DNA of 64,000 nt from Ectothiorhodospira sp. BSL-9 (GCF_001632845.1 NZ_CP011994.1:186001-250000); one strand, 5' to 3'; numbered from the stretch's first letter, positions 9,480 through 20,060 are shown. A program made the numbers and translations. The notes: generated from the letters alone by a model not told the origin.

Positions 9480-10193
9480 ATGGCACGCCTCCTGGCCTAC
9501 AAGAACCGCCAGCCCCAAGGGGAGTTCCCCCTCTCAGAGGGGACGACCACCATCGGCCGCAAGCCCGACAACCTCATCCGCCTGCAGGACCGCTCTGTCA
9601 GCGGTCACCACGCCCGCCTGCGGCTGTATCGGGACGAGGTGATCCTGCAGGACCTGGACAGCACCAACGGCACCTACGTCAATCGCGAACGCATCCAGGA
9701 GAAGGGCCTCAAGGATGGGGACTTCATCCTCATCGGCAATTGGCGCCTGCGACTGCAACTGGAATCGCAGTCGGTCCCTGAGCCACCCCCCGTGGATATG
9801 CTACGCGTCGCCACACCCGGCATGCCGCCGGGGCCGGTCTGCGACGAGGTGGCCCGCCGCATTCAGGACATGCAGACACAAGTGAACGCGCGCGCCGCAC
9901 CGGACCCGCAAGCCCCGCGACCCCACGCCCGCCTGCACATCGGCAGCGGCCGCAATCAGGGGCGTCACCTGGATCTGCTCTCCCCCCTGAACGCCCTGGG
10001 CGAGCCGGGCCGTCAGGTGGTGGTCATTGCCCTGGGAGAACCGGGCCAGGCCACCACCCTGACGAACCTGTTTTCGGAACTGGATCCACCCCAGGTGAAC
10101 GAGGAGCCCCTGACCGAGGGGGACAGCCGCGCCCTGCATGACTGCGATGTGCTGGATGTGGCCGGGGTGCGCATGGTCGTGGTCATGGACTGA
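9480..10193 (+). CDS. FHA domain protein (second of tandem pair)
   Basis: The N-terminal 95 residues are a canonical FHA domain (TIGRKPDNLIRL, VSGHHARL, LDSTNGTYVN). The remainder again resembles a divergent second domain (LHIGSGRNQGRHLDL ... [12 protein letters not shown]). Layout and length match the preceding gene, so the two are likely tandem duplicates. The last 11 bp overlap the convergent end of the downstream ABC gene. Confidence 0.88.
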   Translation: MARLLAYKNRQPQGEFPLSEGTTTIGRKPDNLIRLQDRSVSGHHARLRLYRDEVILQDLDSTNGTYVNRERIQEKGLKDGDFILIGNWRLRLQLESQSVPEPPPVDMLRVATPGMPPGPVCDEVARRIQDMQTQVNARAAPDPQAPRPHARLHIGSGRNQGRHLDLLSPLNALGEPGRQVVVIALGEPGQATTLTNLFSELDPPQVNEEPLTEGDSRALHDCDVLDVAGVRMVVVMD

Positions 10194-11838
10194 TCCGGGG
10201 CACGGCTGCCAGGAGCTTGCGGGTGTATTCGTGCTGCGGCTGACGGCACACCTGCCGCGCTGGCCCGTATTCCACCACCCGCCCCTGGTACATCACCGCC
10301 ATGGTGTCGGCCAGATACTCCACCACGCCAATGTTATGGGTGATGAACAACAGGGTGAGGCCCCTCTCCCGGGTGAGGGCCATGAGGATCTCCAGGATCT
10401 GTGCCTGCACCGACACATCCAGGGCACTGGTCACCTCGTCACAGACGATGAAGGCCGGATCCAGCACCAGGGCCCGGGCGATGCCGATGCGCTGACGCTG
10501 CCCGCCGGAGAATTCATGGGGATAACGCCACAGGGTGTCGGCGGGCAGTTGCACCTGCTCCAGCACCTGCGCCGCCCGCTCCAGACGATCCTCCTTATCG
10601 ATACCGATCCCGTGCACCGCCATGGGCTCGATGAGCGTGGCCGCCACGGTAAGACGCGGATTCAGGGACGACATGGGGTCTTGGAAGATGATCTGCATGC
10701 GCCGCCGGTAAGGCTGCATGCGGCTCCGGGGCAACCGGGTGATGTCGTCGCCGCCAAAGTGGATGAATCCGCCGGTGGGCTCCACCAGGCGGAGGATGGC
10801 CCGACCCAGGGTGGTCTTGCCGCAACCGGACTCCCCCACCAGCGCCAGCACCTGTCCACGGGGGATCTCCAGGCTCACCCCATCCACGGCCCGCACGTGG
10901 TCCACCACCCGGCGCATCAGCCCCTTGCGCACCGGGAAATGGATCTGCAGATCATCCAGGCGAACCAGGGTGTCTCCGGCGGGGGCCGCATCAACCGCCT
11001 TGCCGGCCGCCTCCCGGCGCCGGGTGAGATTCTCCGGCAGGGCGTCGATGAGTTGACGGGTGTAGGGGTGCTCCGGGCGGTCCAGCACCTGGCGCACCGT
11101 ACCCTCCTCCACCAGCTTGCCCAGACGCATCACCCCCAGGCGATGCCCCATCTTCGCCACCACCCCAAAATCGTGGGTGATGAACAGGATGGACATGCCA
11201 TTGCGCTCCTGCAGCTCCCGCATGAGCCGCAGGATCTCCGCCTGCACAGTCACATCCAGGGCGGTGGTGGGCTCGTCGGCGATCAGCAGGTCCGGCTCGC
11301 AGGCCATGGCCATGGCGATCATCACCCGCTGGCGTTGCCCACCCGACAGACGGTGGGGGAACTCGTCCGCCCGCTCGGCGGGATTGGGGATCTGCACCTG
11401 GGCCAGGGCCTCCACGGCCCGCTCCCGGGCCTCGGCATCACCGAGGTGCGGCTGGTGCAGCTTGAGCACTTCGGTGATCTGGTCGCCCACGGAGAACACC
11501 GGGTTCAGGGAGGTCATGGGCTCCTGGAAGATCATGCTCATGCGCATGCCGCGGATCTGTCGGCGCCGGGCCTCATCCAGTTGCAGCATGTCCACCACCT
11601 GGCTGCGGCCCTGGGCATCCCGGGCCCGGAACAGGATCTGGCCGCCCGGATGACGGCTGATGTCCTGGGGCAGGAGCTGGATCACCGACAGGGCGGTCAC
11701 CGACTTGCCGCTGCCCGACTCCCCCACCAGGCAGAAGGTCTCCCCCGGCTCAATACCAAAACTCACCCCATCCACGGCACGCACGGTCTCGCCGCCGGCC
11801 TGGAGATGGGTCTGCAGATCCTTGACTTCCAGCAGCAC
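10183..11838 (-). CDS. yejF: duplicated ATP-binding subunit of peptide ABC transporter (YejF-like)
   Basis: The 551-residue protein is two fused OppD/OppF-type ATPases. Each half has a Walker A ([16 protein letters not shown]), a signature ([16 protein letters not shown]) and a Walker B ([24 protein letters not shown]). In E. coli the YejABEF system imports peptides including microcin C. It is the last gene of a yejA-yejB-yejE-yejF operon on the minus strand, 2 bp after yejE. Confidence 0.93.
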   Translation of the reverse strand: MLLEVKDLQTHLQAGGETVRAVDGVSFGIEPGETFCLVGESGSGKSVTALSVIQLLPQDISRHPGGQILFRARDAQGRSQVVDMLQLDEARRRQIRGMRMSMIFQEPMTSLNPVFSVGDQITEVLKLHQPHLGDAEARERAVEALAQVQIPNPAERADEFPHRLSGGQRQRVMIAMAMACEPDLLIADEPTTALDVTVQAEILRLMRELQERNGMSILFITHDFGVVAKMGHRLGVMRLGKLVEEGTVRQVLDRPEHPYTRQLIDALPENLTRRREAAGKAVDAAPAGDTLVRLDDLQIHFPVRKGLMRRVVDHVRAVDGVSLEIPRGQVLALVGESGCGKTTLGRAILRLVEPTGGFIHFGGDDITRLPRSRMQPYRRRMQIIFQDPMSSLNPRLTVAATLIEPMAVHGIGIDKEDRLERAAQVLEQVQLPADTLWRYPHEFSGGQRQRIGIARALVLDPAFIVCDEVTSALDVSVQAQILEILMALTRERGLTLLFITHNIGVVEYLADTMAVMYQGRVVEYGPARQVCRQPQHEYTRKLLAAVPRISP

Positions 11839-11840
11839 GG

Positions 11841-13034
11841 TCAGGCCTTCTTCTTCAGGTAGGGGTCCAGGGCATCACGCAGGGACTCGCCCACCAGGTT
11901 GTAGGCGAACACCGTCAGGAAGATGGCCCCGCCGGGGAAGGCGGCCATCCACCAGTTGAAAGAGGAGGATTGCACCGCCTGGTTGAGCATCTGCCCCCAG
12001 GAGGGATCATCCACCAGCCCCAGCCCCAGAAAGCTCAGGGTGGCCTCCGCCAGGATGGCCGAGGCCACCCCGAAGCTGGCGGCCACCAGGATCGGCGCCA
12101 CGCCATTGGGCAGCATGTGCCGGAACAGCACCGAGCGCAGCGGCAACCCGCAGGCCACCGCGGCCTGCACATAGTCCTGCTCGCGCAGCTTGAGAAACTC
12201 GGCTCGCACGTAACGGGCATACCCCGACCAGGAGGTAATGCCGATGATGATCATCATCATGTAGAGGCTGCGCCCGAAGAAGGCCACGAAGGTGAGCAGC
12301 AGGAACAGGGTGGGGATGGCCTCGAAGATCTCCACGATGCGCATGCCGATGATGTCGACGATGCCCGAAAAATACCCCATCAGCCCGCCCACGATGATGC
12401 CGATGCCCAGGGCGATGCCGGTGGCGATGAAACCGATGCCCAGGGCGATGCGCGAGGCATGGATCATGCGTGAAAGCACATCGGCACCGTTTTCCTCGGT
12501 ACCCAGCCAGTGGCGGCGCAACTCATCCGCCAGGGGGGATTCCAGGCCCGTATCGCCAAAGTCGCGCAGATAGTCCTTGGGGGAATACGGCACCGGCGCC
12601 CACATCACCCAGTCGTACTGACCCGCGGCCTCGGCCTCGCGATGCTGCTCGTAGATCACCAGTTCCGGCGGTGAGACGGTGAAGGCACTGATGCTGCCGC
12701 TGATCACCAGCATGGCCAGCACCGCCAGCAGTTTGTGCCAGAAGGGTCGGCGCAGGAAGGTCACCAGCACCCCCGTGAAGAACACCACCAGCAGGGTCAC
12801 GTCAGCGGCGGTGAGATGTTCCAGCACCGGCGCCATCAGCCCGCCCTCCCCCCTGGCCAGCAGCGGATGGCTGGTGGCCAGGAAGGGGGCGAACACCGCC
12901 ACCATCACCAGGATCAGGATCCAGGTGAGCCCGATGCGGGCGCCCCATCGCAGCAGCACCTCACGGGCCACCTGGGCGGCGTAGCTGCGGCGCTGGCGCG
13001 GTGGGGCAAGCGCTTCCTGGCTCGATTCAGTCAT
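11841..13034 (-). CDS. yejE: peptide ABC transporter permease (YejE-like)
   Basis: The 397-residue inner membrane protein has the OppC-type permease core with a DPSWGQML-containing end and an EAA-like loop (LPNGVAPILVAASFG). It has a long extra N-terminal stretch with several hydrophobic segments before the first conserved loop, so it is larger than E. coli YejE (about 340). It overlaps yejB by 8 bp. Confidence 0.9.
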   Translation of the reverse strand: MTESSQEALAPPRQRRSYAAQVAREVLLRWGARIGLTWILILVMVAVFAPFLATSHPLLARGEGGLMAPVLEHLTAADVTLLVVFFTGVLVTFLRRPFWHKLLAVLAMLVISGSISAFTVSPPELVIYEQHREAEAAGQYDWVMWAPVPYSPKDYLRDFGDTGLESPLADELRRHWLGTEENGADVLSRMIHASRIALGIGFIATGIALGIGIIVGGLMGYFSGIVDIIGMRIVEIFEAIPTLFLLLTFVAFFGRSLYMMMIIIGITSWSGYARYVRAEFLKLREQDYVQAAVACGLPLRSVLFRHMLPNGVAPILVAASFGVASAILAEATLSFLGLGLVDDPSWGQMLNQAVQSSSFNWWMAAFPGGAIFLTVFAYNLVGESLRDALDPYLKKKA

Positions 13035-14409
13035 AACTCACCCGAGGATCGGCAATGGCGTAACACAGATCGGCAATCAGGTAGCCGGCCAGGGTGAGCA
13101 TGCCGCTGATCAGGGTGACCGACAGCACCAGTTCCCGATCGCGGGTCTGCACCGCCTCCACGGCCAGCTTGCCCATGCCATCGATGGAGAAGATGGTCTC
13201 CACGATCACCGAACCGGCCAGCAGGCTGGGCAACAGGGTGGCCGAGACGGTGATCAGGGGCAGCAAGGAGTTGCGGAACACATGCCGCCAGAGCACATCC
13301 CGCTCGCTCACACCCTTGGCCCGGGCAGTACGTGCATAGTCCGAGAGCAGGTTCTCCAGCACCGCCGAACGGGTCAGCTTGGCCAGGAAGGCAAAGCCCC
13401 CATAGGCCAGGCAGAGCACCGGCAGAATCAGGTGCCAAAGACGATCAAACAGAAAACCGCGCACGAACTCCCCCTGGGCCAGCCCCGCCGCCAGGGCGAT
13501 ACCGATGGCCATGCCCACCAGTCCCAGCAGGCCCACGCGCAGGGCCACGAAGGCATTGCCCGCCGCCAGGGCCAGACTGCCCCCCACGGTGACCATCAGC
13601 AGCAGATGCAGCAGACCAAAGGCCTGGTCCGACACCTGAGCAGCCATCAGGAAACCCAGCGCGGCGCCGGTGGTACTGCCCACCAGCACCCGCCAGCGCT
13701 GCGCCGCGCGCAGGGCCAGCCAGACCATCAGTGCGGCCCCCAGACCCGCCAGCAGGAACAGCATCAGCAGATCCGTGGCCGTGCCCCAGTGGGGCAGGAA
13801 GGTCATGTCCAGGGCCTCGCGACGATTGATGCCCCCGGTGGGGAACCAGCGCCAGAACTGCTCCGAGGCGAAGAAGCCGATCAGGAGCACCCCGGCCAGC
13901 ATGGTGGGTACGGACCACAGGCCCAGCAACACCACGCCCGAGCCGGTATCGAAGCTGCCCCCGCGCCGGGTGGCGGCCTGCACCCCCACGGCGATGGCAA
14001 TGATGTAGATAATGGGAATCGACAACACATTCAGCAGCAGCGTGATGGGCAGGCGTTCCGCAATCAGGTCCCCCACCGGCCTCCCGTAGCGGAAACTGGT
14101 GCCCAGTTCAGAACCCTTCCAGAATGAAAAACCCTCGATGGCCCCATCCCGGTCGAAGGTGAACCCGGCCGGCGAGATGTTGTTCACCCAGCGCAGATAC
14201 TGCACCGGCGGCGGCTGATCCAGGCCGTACATGCGGTTGTAGTAGTCCTCCATGGCCTGCTTGGCCTGGGGCTCCAGGTTCATGCCATCCACCAGGGACT
14301 GGGCACTGATGCCCCCGGGGGCTGCCGCCATGACCACGAACACGACGATGGTGATCCCGACCAGGGTCGGGATCATCAACAACAGGCGCCGAAGGATATA
14401 CGTGAGCAC
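13027..14409 (-). CDS. yejB: peptide ABC transporter permease (YejB-like)
   Basis: This is the OppB-type partner: it starts with a YILRRLLLMIPTLVGI membrane segment and has the EAA loop RNSLLPLITVSATLLPSLLAG. At 460 residues it is about 95 longer than E. coli YejB (364). The extra length lies in the middle (roughly residues 200-310) as additional glycine- and alanine-rich hydrophobic segments. It sits 4 bp after yejA and overlaps yejE. Confidence 0.9.
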   Translation of the reverse strand: MLTYILRRLLLMIPTLVGITIVVFVVMAAAPGGISAQSLVDGMNLEPQAKQAMEDYYNRMYGLDQPPPVQYLRWVNNISPAGFTFDRDGAIEGFSFWKGSELGTSFRYGRPVGDLIAERLPITLLLNVLSIPIIYIIAIAVGVQAATRRGGSFDTGSGVVLLGLWSVPTMLAGVLLIGFFASEQFWRWFPTGGINRREALDMTFLPHWGTATDLLMLFLLAGLGAALMVWLALRAAQRWRVLVGSTTGAALGFLMAAQVSDQAFGLLHLLLMVTVGGSLALAAGNAFVALRVGLLGLVGMAIGIALAAGLAQGEFVRGFLFDRLWHLILPVLCLAYGGFAFLAKLTRSAVLENLLSDYARTARAKGVSERDVLWRHVFRNSLLPLITVSATLLPSLLAGSVIVETIFSIDGMGKLAVEAVQTRDRELVLSVTLISGMLTLAGYLIADLCYAIADPRVSYD

Positions 14410-14413
14410 GGGA

Positions 14414-16287
14414 TCAGCGGGCGTGACGTTGTTGTTCGATGGGCACGTAGACCTCCAGCGGCACCGTGCCCAGGTTCAGCCCCAGGCGGGTGCGTTTGAG
14501 GTTTGCCAGGCGCTCGTCCACGAAGGCCAGGGTCTGGCGGCGCATCAGGAAGGTGTAGGGCTGATCCTCGTGCAGTACCCGCTGCACCTCATGCCAGATG
14601 GCCATGCGCTCATCCTCGTCTACCGTACCCCGGGCCTTTTCGATCAGGGCATCCAGCTCCGGGTTTTCATAGCTGATGAAGTTGTCCCCGCCCGAGACCG
14701 TCTGGCTGGAGTGGAACATCTGGTAAACATCGATCTCCACACCACTGGTCCAGCCCAGGGTGATGGCATCGAAATCCTTGCGGTTGAGCAGATCCAGCAT
14801 CACCGACCACTCGGTGGGCCGGGGGCGCATGAGGATCCCCGCCCGGGCATACAGGTCCCGCAGGAACAGCACCATGCGCCGGGTGTCCTCGTTGTCCTGG
14901 AAGAACACCATGTCGAACTCAAAGCGCTTGCCATCGGGGCCCTGAAGGATACCGTCGCCGTTGCGGTCCTCGAAACCCGCCTCTTCAAGCAGCGCGCGGG
15001 CCTTGTCCACACTGAACTCGTAGGGTTCAAGGCTGCTGTCGTGCTGGGGACTGCGCGGATTGAAGGGACTGATGGCCACCTCCGCATAGCCCAGCATGAT
15101 CTCGTCGATCACCCGCTCCATATCGGTGAGATGGGTCATGGCCTGGCGCACGCGCCGGTCCGCGAAGCGCGTGGGCTCGTCGTTGCGCTTCTGGTTCCAG
15201 CCGATATAGCTGTAGCCCCCGGTGGGGCTCATGTACTCGAAGTGCTGGGTGCGGGCCTGAAGTCTCTCATCGTCCAGCAACTGCCGGTACTCCCGGGGCC
15301 TGGCCGTATAGAGGTCGATGTCCTGGTTGCGGAAGGTGGTCAGCCGGGCACTGTCGTTCTCGATCACCCGCCACAGCAGACGGTTGAAAGGCGGGTCCAC
15401 CGGCCCCCAGTACCGCGGATTGCGCTGCAGTTCCACCATCCCGGCATCCGGCGTCCAGCCCTTGGGATCGCTCAGACGATAGGGGCCCGAGCCCAGCAAC
15501 AACCCCCGGGACTCATTGAAGCGACGCGGTTGCTCCAGGTAGGGCTCATAGAAATGCTGCGGCATCACCTGCATGGTGCCGGCCAGGGAGAGGCTGTTGA
15601 AATAGGGCTCGGAGAAGGTGAACGCCACCTCATGCTCCCCCAGGGCCTCCACCTTCTCCAGCTTTTCCAGATAGGCCCGGGCCCGGGGGCAGCGATGTCC
15701 TCGTTCATGATGAACTCGTAGGTGAAGACCACATCATCGGCGGTGAGGGGTTCGCCATCGGAGAACTCCAGGCCCTCGCGCAGCCGGAAGGTGATGGTGA
15801 GCCCGTCGTCGCTGAAGTCCCAGTCCCGGGCCAGCAGGCCCTGCCATTCCAGGGTGTCCGGGTCACGCACCAGCAGGGATTCGAGCACGTAGCTTTGCAC
15901 CTCACTGGCATAGGCGTCGCTGGACACCAGCGGCGTCAGGGTGGACAGACCCGTGGGGAAGGCGCGCACCAGCCAGTCGCCAGCGGCAAAATCCGGCTGC
16001 TGGCTGGCCTCAAAGGCCCGGGCAAAGGCCTCGGGCACGCCATCGGGATCCGCGGGTTCGTGCCCTGCCCCAGGTGTGGCCACGCCTGCCCGCAGGCGCG
16101 CATCGAGCCCCTGCACCGCCCCGCGGATACGGCGCAGATCATCCCCCTGCTCCTGCAGGGTGCGCTGCATCTCCGCCATGCGGGACCACTGGCGATCCAC
16201 CTGATACATGAGCAGGATCAGCAGCAGCCCCAGACCCAGCAGCAGGCCCAGCATCACGAAGTCTTTAGAGGTGTAGCGTTTTTCCAT
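14414..16287 (-). pseudogene. yejA: peptide-binding protein YejA, frameshifted
   Basis: Two overlapping frames together encode one SBP_bac_5 extracytoplasmic solute-binding protein. The upstream frame (16287 to about 15690) breaks off after FIMNEDIAAP, and homology continues in another frame from YLEKLEKVEALGE down to 14414. The switch falls in a run of five G at 15685-15689, where one more base would restore the frame. It may be a real mutation or a homopolymer sequencing error. The N-terminus is unusual: a membrane anchor (LLLGLGLLLILLMY) followed by a probable coiled coil, in place of a cleavable signal peptide. Confidence 0.82.
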
Positions 16288-16436
16288 GGGAACAGATCCA
16301 TGACGGCTTGAAGGCCAAGTCTCCGGGTTCGGCGAGGGCGTGACAAGGGGTGGGGCGCGCGTCCCGCACCGTTAGTAGTATCATGTCCGCCGAATCATCT
16401 TGATACCACTGAAACAGACAGACAGGAGATCACAGC

Positions 16437-17225
16437 ATGGGTTTCATGACCGGCAAGCGGGTGCTCATCACGGGCGTGGCCAGCAACCGCTCCATCGCTT
16501 ACGGCATTGCCAAGGCCATGGCGCGTGAAGGCGCGGAACTGGCCTTCACCTACCAGGGCGATCGCCTGAAGGATCGGGTGGTCAAGCTCGCCGGGGAATG
16601 CGGTTCCAGCATCGTGCTGCCCTGCGATGTGTCCAGCGACGAACAGATCAACGCGGTTTTCGAGCAACTGGGTCAGCACTGGGATGGGCTGGAGGGTCTG
16701 GTACATGCGATCGCCTTCGCCCCCAAGGAGGCCCTGGAGGGTGATTTCCTGGATGGCATGTCCCGGGAGGCCTTCAACACCGCCCATGACATCAGCAGCT
16801 ACAGCCTGGCGGCCCTGGCCAAGGCGGCCCGCCCCATGATGAAGGGCCGCGATGCCGCCATCCTCACCCTGTCCTACCTGGGCGCCGTGCGTTCCATGCC
16901 CAACTACAACCTCATGGGCCTGGCCAAGGCCAGCCTGGAGGCCAACGTGCGTTTCCTGGCTTATACCATGGGCCCGGAGGGCGTGCGCGTGAACGGCATC
17001 TCCGCCGGCCCCATCCGCACCCTGGCCGCCGCCGGTATCGGCGACTTCCGCAAGATTCTGGATCACGTGGAGAACAATGCCCCGTTGCGGCGCAACGTGA
17101 CCATCGAACAGGTGGGCAATGCCGCCGCCTTCCTGTGCTCGGACCTGGCATCGGGCATCACGGGTGAGATCACCTACGTGGATTCCGGCTACAGCACCCT
17201 GGGGCTGGGGCCGGCGGAGGTCTGA
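16437..17225 (+). CDS. fabI: enoyl-[acyl-carrier-protein] reductase (NADH) FabI
   Basis: The 262-residue SDR-family enzyme has the FabI-type cofactor site [13 protein letters not shown], the catalytic tyrosine in [14 protein letters not shown] with lysine six residues on, and the [11 protein letters not shown] loop. It performs the last reduction of fatty acid elongation and is the triclosan target class. The ATG at 16437 is preceded by AGGAGA 7 bases upstream. It is convergent with ppiD. Confidence 0.96.
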   Translation: MGFMTGKRVLITGVASNRSIAYGIAKAMAREGAELAFTYQGDRLKDRVVKLAGECGSSIVLPCDVSSDEQINAVFEQLGQHWDGLEGLVHAIAFAPKEALEGDFLDGMSREAFNTAHDISSYSLAALAKAARPMMKGRDAAILTLSYLGAVRSMPNYNLMGLAKASLEANVRFLAYTMGPEGVRVNGISAGPIRTLAAAGIGDFRKILDHVENNAPLRRNVTIEQVGNAAAFLCSDLASGITGEITYVDSGYSTLGLGPAEV

Positions 17226-17244
17226 AGGGCTTAGTGTGCTCCCC

Positions 17245-17268
17245 CCTTCTCCCCCTTGGGGGAGAAGG
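17245..17268. repeat. short perfect inverted repeat between fabI and ppiD
   Basis: Two 11-bp perfectly complementary arms (CCTTCTCCCCC / GGGGGAGAAGG) are separated by TT between the convergent fabI and ppiD genes. No T-run follows, so it is either a weak bidirectional terminator or a small dispersed intergenic repeat. Confidence 0.55.
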
Positions 17269-17289
17269 ACCGGGATGAGGGGCCTGGGA

Positions 17290-19191
17290 TCAGAGGTTGT
17301 CCCGGTGGATCTTGATATCCGCCTGCGCCTGCAGGGACTCCAGCACCGCCTCGAAGTCCAGTGCACCATACAAGCCACGCAGATGACTGCGGGCACTGCT
17401 CAGTTCACGCTGATCCGGTTCCACATTCTGCACCGACTGCAAGGTCAGCAGCGCGTAGTCCCCATCTTCCAGGCTCACACCACCCGCCGTCTGCTGCCCT
17501 TCCTCGGGAGCCGGCAGCCCAAAGGCCGTGCGCAGAATCTCGTTGGGCACGCGGGCATCCTCGCGGGTCACCGTACGGCCCTCCTCCAGTTCACCCGGCA
17601 GGCCCTGGATCACCTTTGACAGGGCCTCGCCTTCGCGCAGGGCCTGCAGCAGCGCTTCCCCGGCCTCTCGTGCCAGTCGGGCGGATTCCTCGGCGCGAAT
17701 CAACTCGCGGATCCTATCCTCCACCTCTTCCACCGGACGGGGCGTGGACGGCTCGTGCTCCTTGACGCGGATCACCAGGGCACGGCCATCGGCCAACTCC
17801 AGCAGATCGCTGTTGCGCTCCTCCTGAAGCACCTGCGTACTGAAGGCCGCCTGACGCACGGCGTCCTGCTCACCGATGCCCTCGCCTTCCTCGCGGGTCA
17901 GCCAGTCGGTTTCACGGATCTCCAGACCCGTGGCATCTGCCACAGCCGCCAGGCTGCGGGGATTTTCATAGGCCTGGGTGATCATCTGCTCGATGAGTTC
18001 GATCTGCCTGGATTCCACCTGACGGGCTCGGACCTCCTGCTCCACCTCGTCACGCACGGCCTCGAAGGGCTCCGATTCAGCCGGCTGGATCTCGATCAGG
18101 CGCAGGATATGAAAGCCTTCATTGGTCCGCACCGGCTGGCTGATCTCTCCCTCGTCCATGGTGAACAGAACACCATCCAGGGCCGATCCCAGATCCCCCC
18201 GCTGCAGATAACCCAGGTCGCCACCATCACCGGCGCTGAAATCGTCCTCGGAGACCTCCCGGGCCACCGACTCGAAATCATCCCCCTCATCAATACGGGC
18301 ACGCAACTCCCGGGCCTGGGTGCGCAATGCCTCTACCTGGGCATCATCCGCATCCCGGGGCACCCGCACCAGGATGTGCGCCGCACGGCGCTCCTCCGGC
18401 GAGGTGAAACGATCCAGTTCCTGACGATAATGTCGCCGCAACTCCGATTCGGACACACTCAACTCGGTTTCCAGGCGATCCAGATCCAGTTCCACATAAC
18501 TCAGCCGCACCCGCTCCGGCGTGCGGAAGCGCTCTTCATTCTGGGCGTAATAGGCCTGCACCTGCTCGTCATCGATATTCACATCCCGGGCATATTCCTC
18601 TGCCGGGATGACGAAATAACTCAGGGTGCGCTCCTGGTTGCTCAGCCGCAGGTACTCTCGCACCTCGGCGTCGGTGACCAGAGCCGAGTTGCGAACCCCC
18701 GCCTCGAACTGCTCCAGGCGCAGGCCCTGAGCCACATCGGCCTCGAAGGCGCCGCGGCTGATACGTTGAGCTTCCAGCAGCCGGTTGTAGCGCTCAGGAT
18801 CGAAGACACCGTTCTGGTGGAAGACCTCAATGCCGGACAACTCCCTGGCCACCGCCTGCTGGCTGATGGTGAAACCACGCTCGCTCACCATCTGCCTGAC
18901 CAACTCACGCCGGATCACGGATTGCAGGGCGTGCTCCCGCAGGGCCTGTTCGTCCACGACACCGTCCGGCAGGCGTCCGCCAAAGAACTGCGCCATCTGG
19001 TCGCGCTGACGCTGCACCTCCCGCTGGAACTCCCGGGTGGTGATCTCGGTGCCATTGACCTCGGCCGCCACCAGGCGGGCGCCGCCACCGAAATACTCGT
19101 GAACCCCCCAAAGAGCAAACGGGATGGTGATCATGATGATGATGGCGTAGGCAAACCAGCCAGACGCCTTGTCGCGAATTTTCAGAAGCAT
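17290..19191 (-). CDS. ppiD: periplasmic folding chaperone / peptidyl-prolyl isomerase PpiD
   Basis: The 633-residue protein has one N-terminal membrane anchor (WFAYAIIIMITIPFALWGV), a SurA-like N-terminal chaperone region and a parvulin domain at about residues 265-365 (AAHILVRV ... GGDLGYLQRGDL ... NEGFHILRL). It assists folding of exported proteins at the inner membrane. Position after hupB, with two tRNA genes in between, matches the conserved clpP-clpX-lon-hupB-ppiD order. Confidence 0.95.
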   Translation of the reverse strand: MLLKIRDKASGWFAYAIIIMITIPFALWGVHEYFGGGARLVAAEVNGTEITTREFQREVQRQRDQMAQFFGGRLPDGVVDEQALREHALQSVIRRELVRQMVSERGFTISQQAVARELSGIEVFHQNGVFDPERYNRLLEAQRISRGAFEADVAQGLRLEQFEAGVRNSALVTDAEVREYLRLSNQERTLSYFVIPAEEYARDVNIDDEQVQAYYAQNEERFRTPERVRLSYVELDLDRLETELSVSESELRRHYRQELDRFTSPEERRAAHILVRVPRDADDAQVEALRTQARELRARIDEGDDFESVAREVSEDDFSAGDGGDLGYLQRGDLGSALDGVLFTMDEGEISQPVRTNEGFHILRLIEIQPAESEPFEAVRDEVEQEVRARQVESRQIELIEQMITQAYENPRSLAAVADATGLEIRETDWLTREEGEGIGEQDAVRQAAFSTQVLQEERNSDLLELADGRALVIRVKEHEPSTPRPVEEVEDRIRELIRAEESARLAREAGEALLQALREGEALSKVIQGLPGELEEGRTVTREDARVPNEILRTAFGLPAPEEGQQTAGGVSLEDGDYALLTLQSVQNVEPDQRELSSARSHLRGLYGALDFEAVLESLQAQADIKIHRDNL

Positions 19192-19295
19192 GGGGTATCA
19201 GCTATCTAACAGCGGAAAGTGGAGCCCATGATACCCAAAAGCGCATCGGGTTTCGCGGGGGACACAAGCAGATCAGAAGGGAGGGAGCAGAAAGC

Positions 19296-19326
19296 AAAAA
19301 AGGGTGCCCTGAGGCACCCTTTTTTG
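19296..19326 (-). terminator. rho-independent terminator after tRNA-Val/tRNA-Asp
   Basis: The 8-bp stem AGGGTGCC / GGCACCCT with a CTGA loop is flanked by A and T runs on the two sides, so it can act in either direction. It lies just downstream of tRNA-Asp on the minus strand and upstream of ppiD. Confidence 0.85.
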
Positions 19327-19334
19327 CTTGAAGA

Positions 19335-19411
19335 TGGCGGAGCGGACGGGACTCGAACCCGCGACCCCCGGCGTGACAGGCCGGTATTCTAACCAACTGA
19401 ACTACCGCTCC
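19335..19411 (-). tRNA. tRNA-Asp (GTC)
   Basis: The 77-nt minus-strand sequence folds as a cloverleaf. The acceptor is GGAGCGG / CCGCTCC, the T arm contains GGTTCGAGTCC, the anticodon GTC is at 19375-19377, and CCA is encoded. Confidence 0.96.
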
Positions 19412-19444
19412 AGATTGTGACTATCTTACCAGATTTTAACACCT

Positions 19445-19520
19445 TGGTGGGTGCTGAGGGGATCGAACCCCCGACATTCGCCTTGTAAGGGCGACGCTCT
19501 ACCAGCTGAGCTAAGCACCC
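19445..19520 (-). tRNA. tRNA-Val (TAC)
   Basis: This is a 76-nt minus-strand cloverleaf with acceptor GGGTGCT / AGCACCC, anticodon TAC at 19485-19487, T arm GGTTCGATCCC and an encoded CCA. It lies between hupB and tRNA-Asp and probably shares their transcript. Confidence 0.96.
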
Positions 19521-19532
19521 GATGAAAGCGCG

Positions 19533-19805
19533 CTAGTTTACAGCATCTTTCAGTGCTTTACCAGCCTTAAAACTCGGAACTTTCGAGGCAGGGATCTGAA
19601 TGGTGTCGCCGGTGCGCGGATTGCGACCACTGCGGGCATCGCGCTCACGGACCAGGAAGGTCCCGAAACCGACGATCGTCACCTGATCACCTTGGCGAAG
19701 TGTATCAGAAATCACATCAACAATGGAATCCACCGCACGCGCGGCTGCAGCCTTGGGGAGGTCGGCGGAGCTGGCGACGGCGTCAATGAGTTCGGATTTA
19801 TTCAT
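19533..19805 (-). CDS. hupB: DNA-binding protein HU-beta
   Basis: The 90-residue protein is a standard HU: it starts [11 protein letters not shown] and has the beta-arm signature [21 protein letters not shown] with the tip proline. It bends and compacts DNA. It lies downstream of lon, as in E. coli, and upstream of two tRNAs and ppiD. Confidence 0.96.
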   Translation of the reverse strand: MNKSELIDAVASSADLPKAAAARAVDSIVDVISDTLRQGDQVTIVGFGTFLVRERDARSGRNPRTGDTIQIPASKVPSFKAGKALKDAVN

Positions 19806-20060
19806 TCAGTTGTACCTTCAGTTAGGCAATAGCGTGGACGGAGCGCGTGGCGTCTCGCCGAGTCAAGGGAAATAGCCAGCCTGAGCGCCTGAAACAAACG
19901 GGCGGCACGGACTCGGTTCGTCAGAGGTTCTAGGGATTTATTGTTATGGGCGCTTGGACAAGAACGCGGACTTTATACCAAGCGCATTTCAAAGCTGTCA
20001 ACAACGCACCTGGCCCGCAAAGCCCCGCGCAGCGCCGTTTGCGGCCATTATCAACAACCT

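Noticed and set aside
10138-11862. 574-codon plus-strand frame opposite yejF
   Set aside because: The minus strand shows two complete ABC ATPases, and the plus frame is an antisense artefact.
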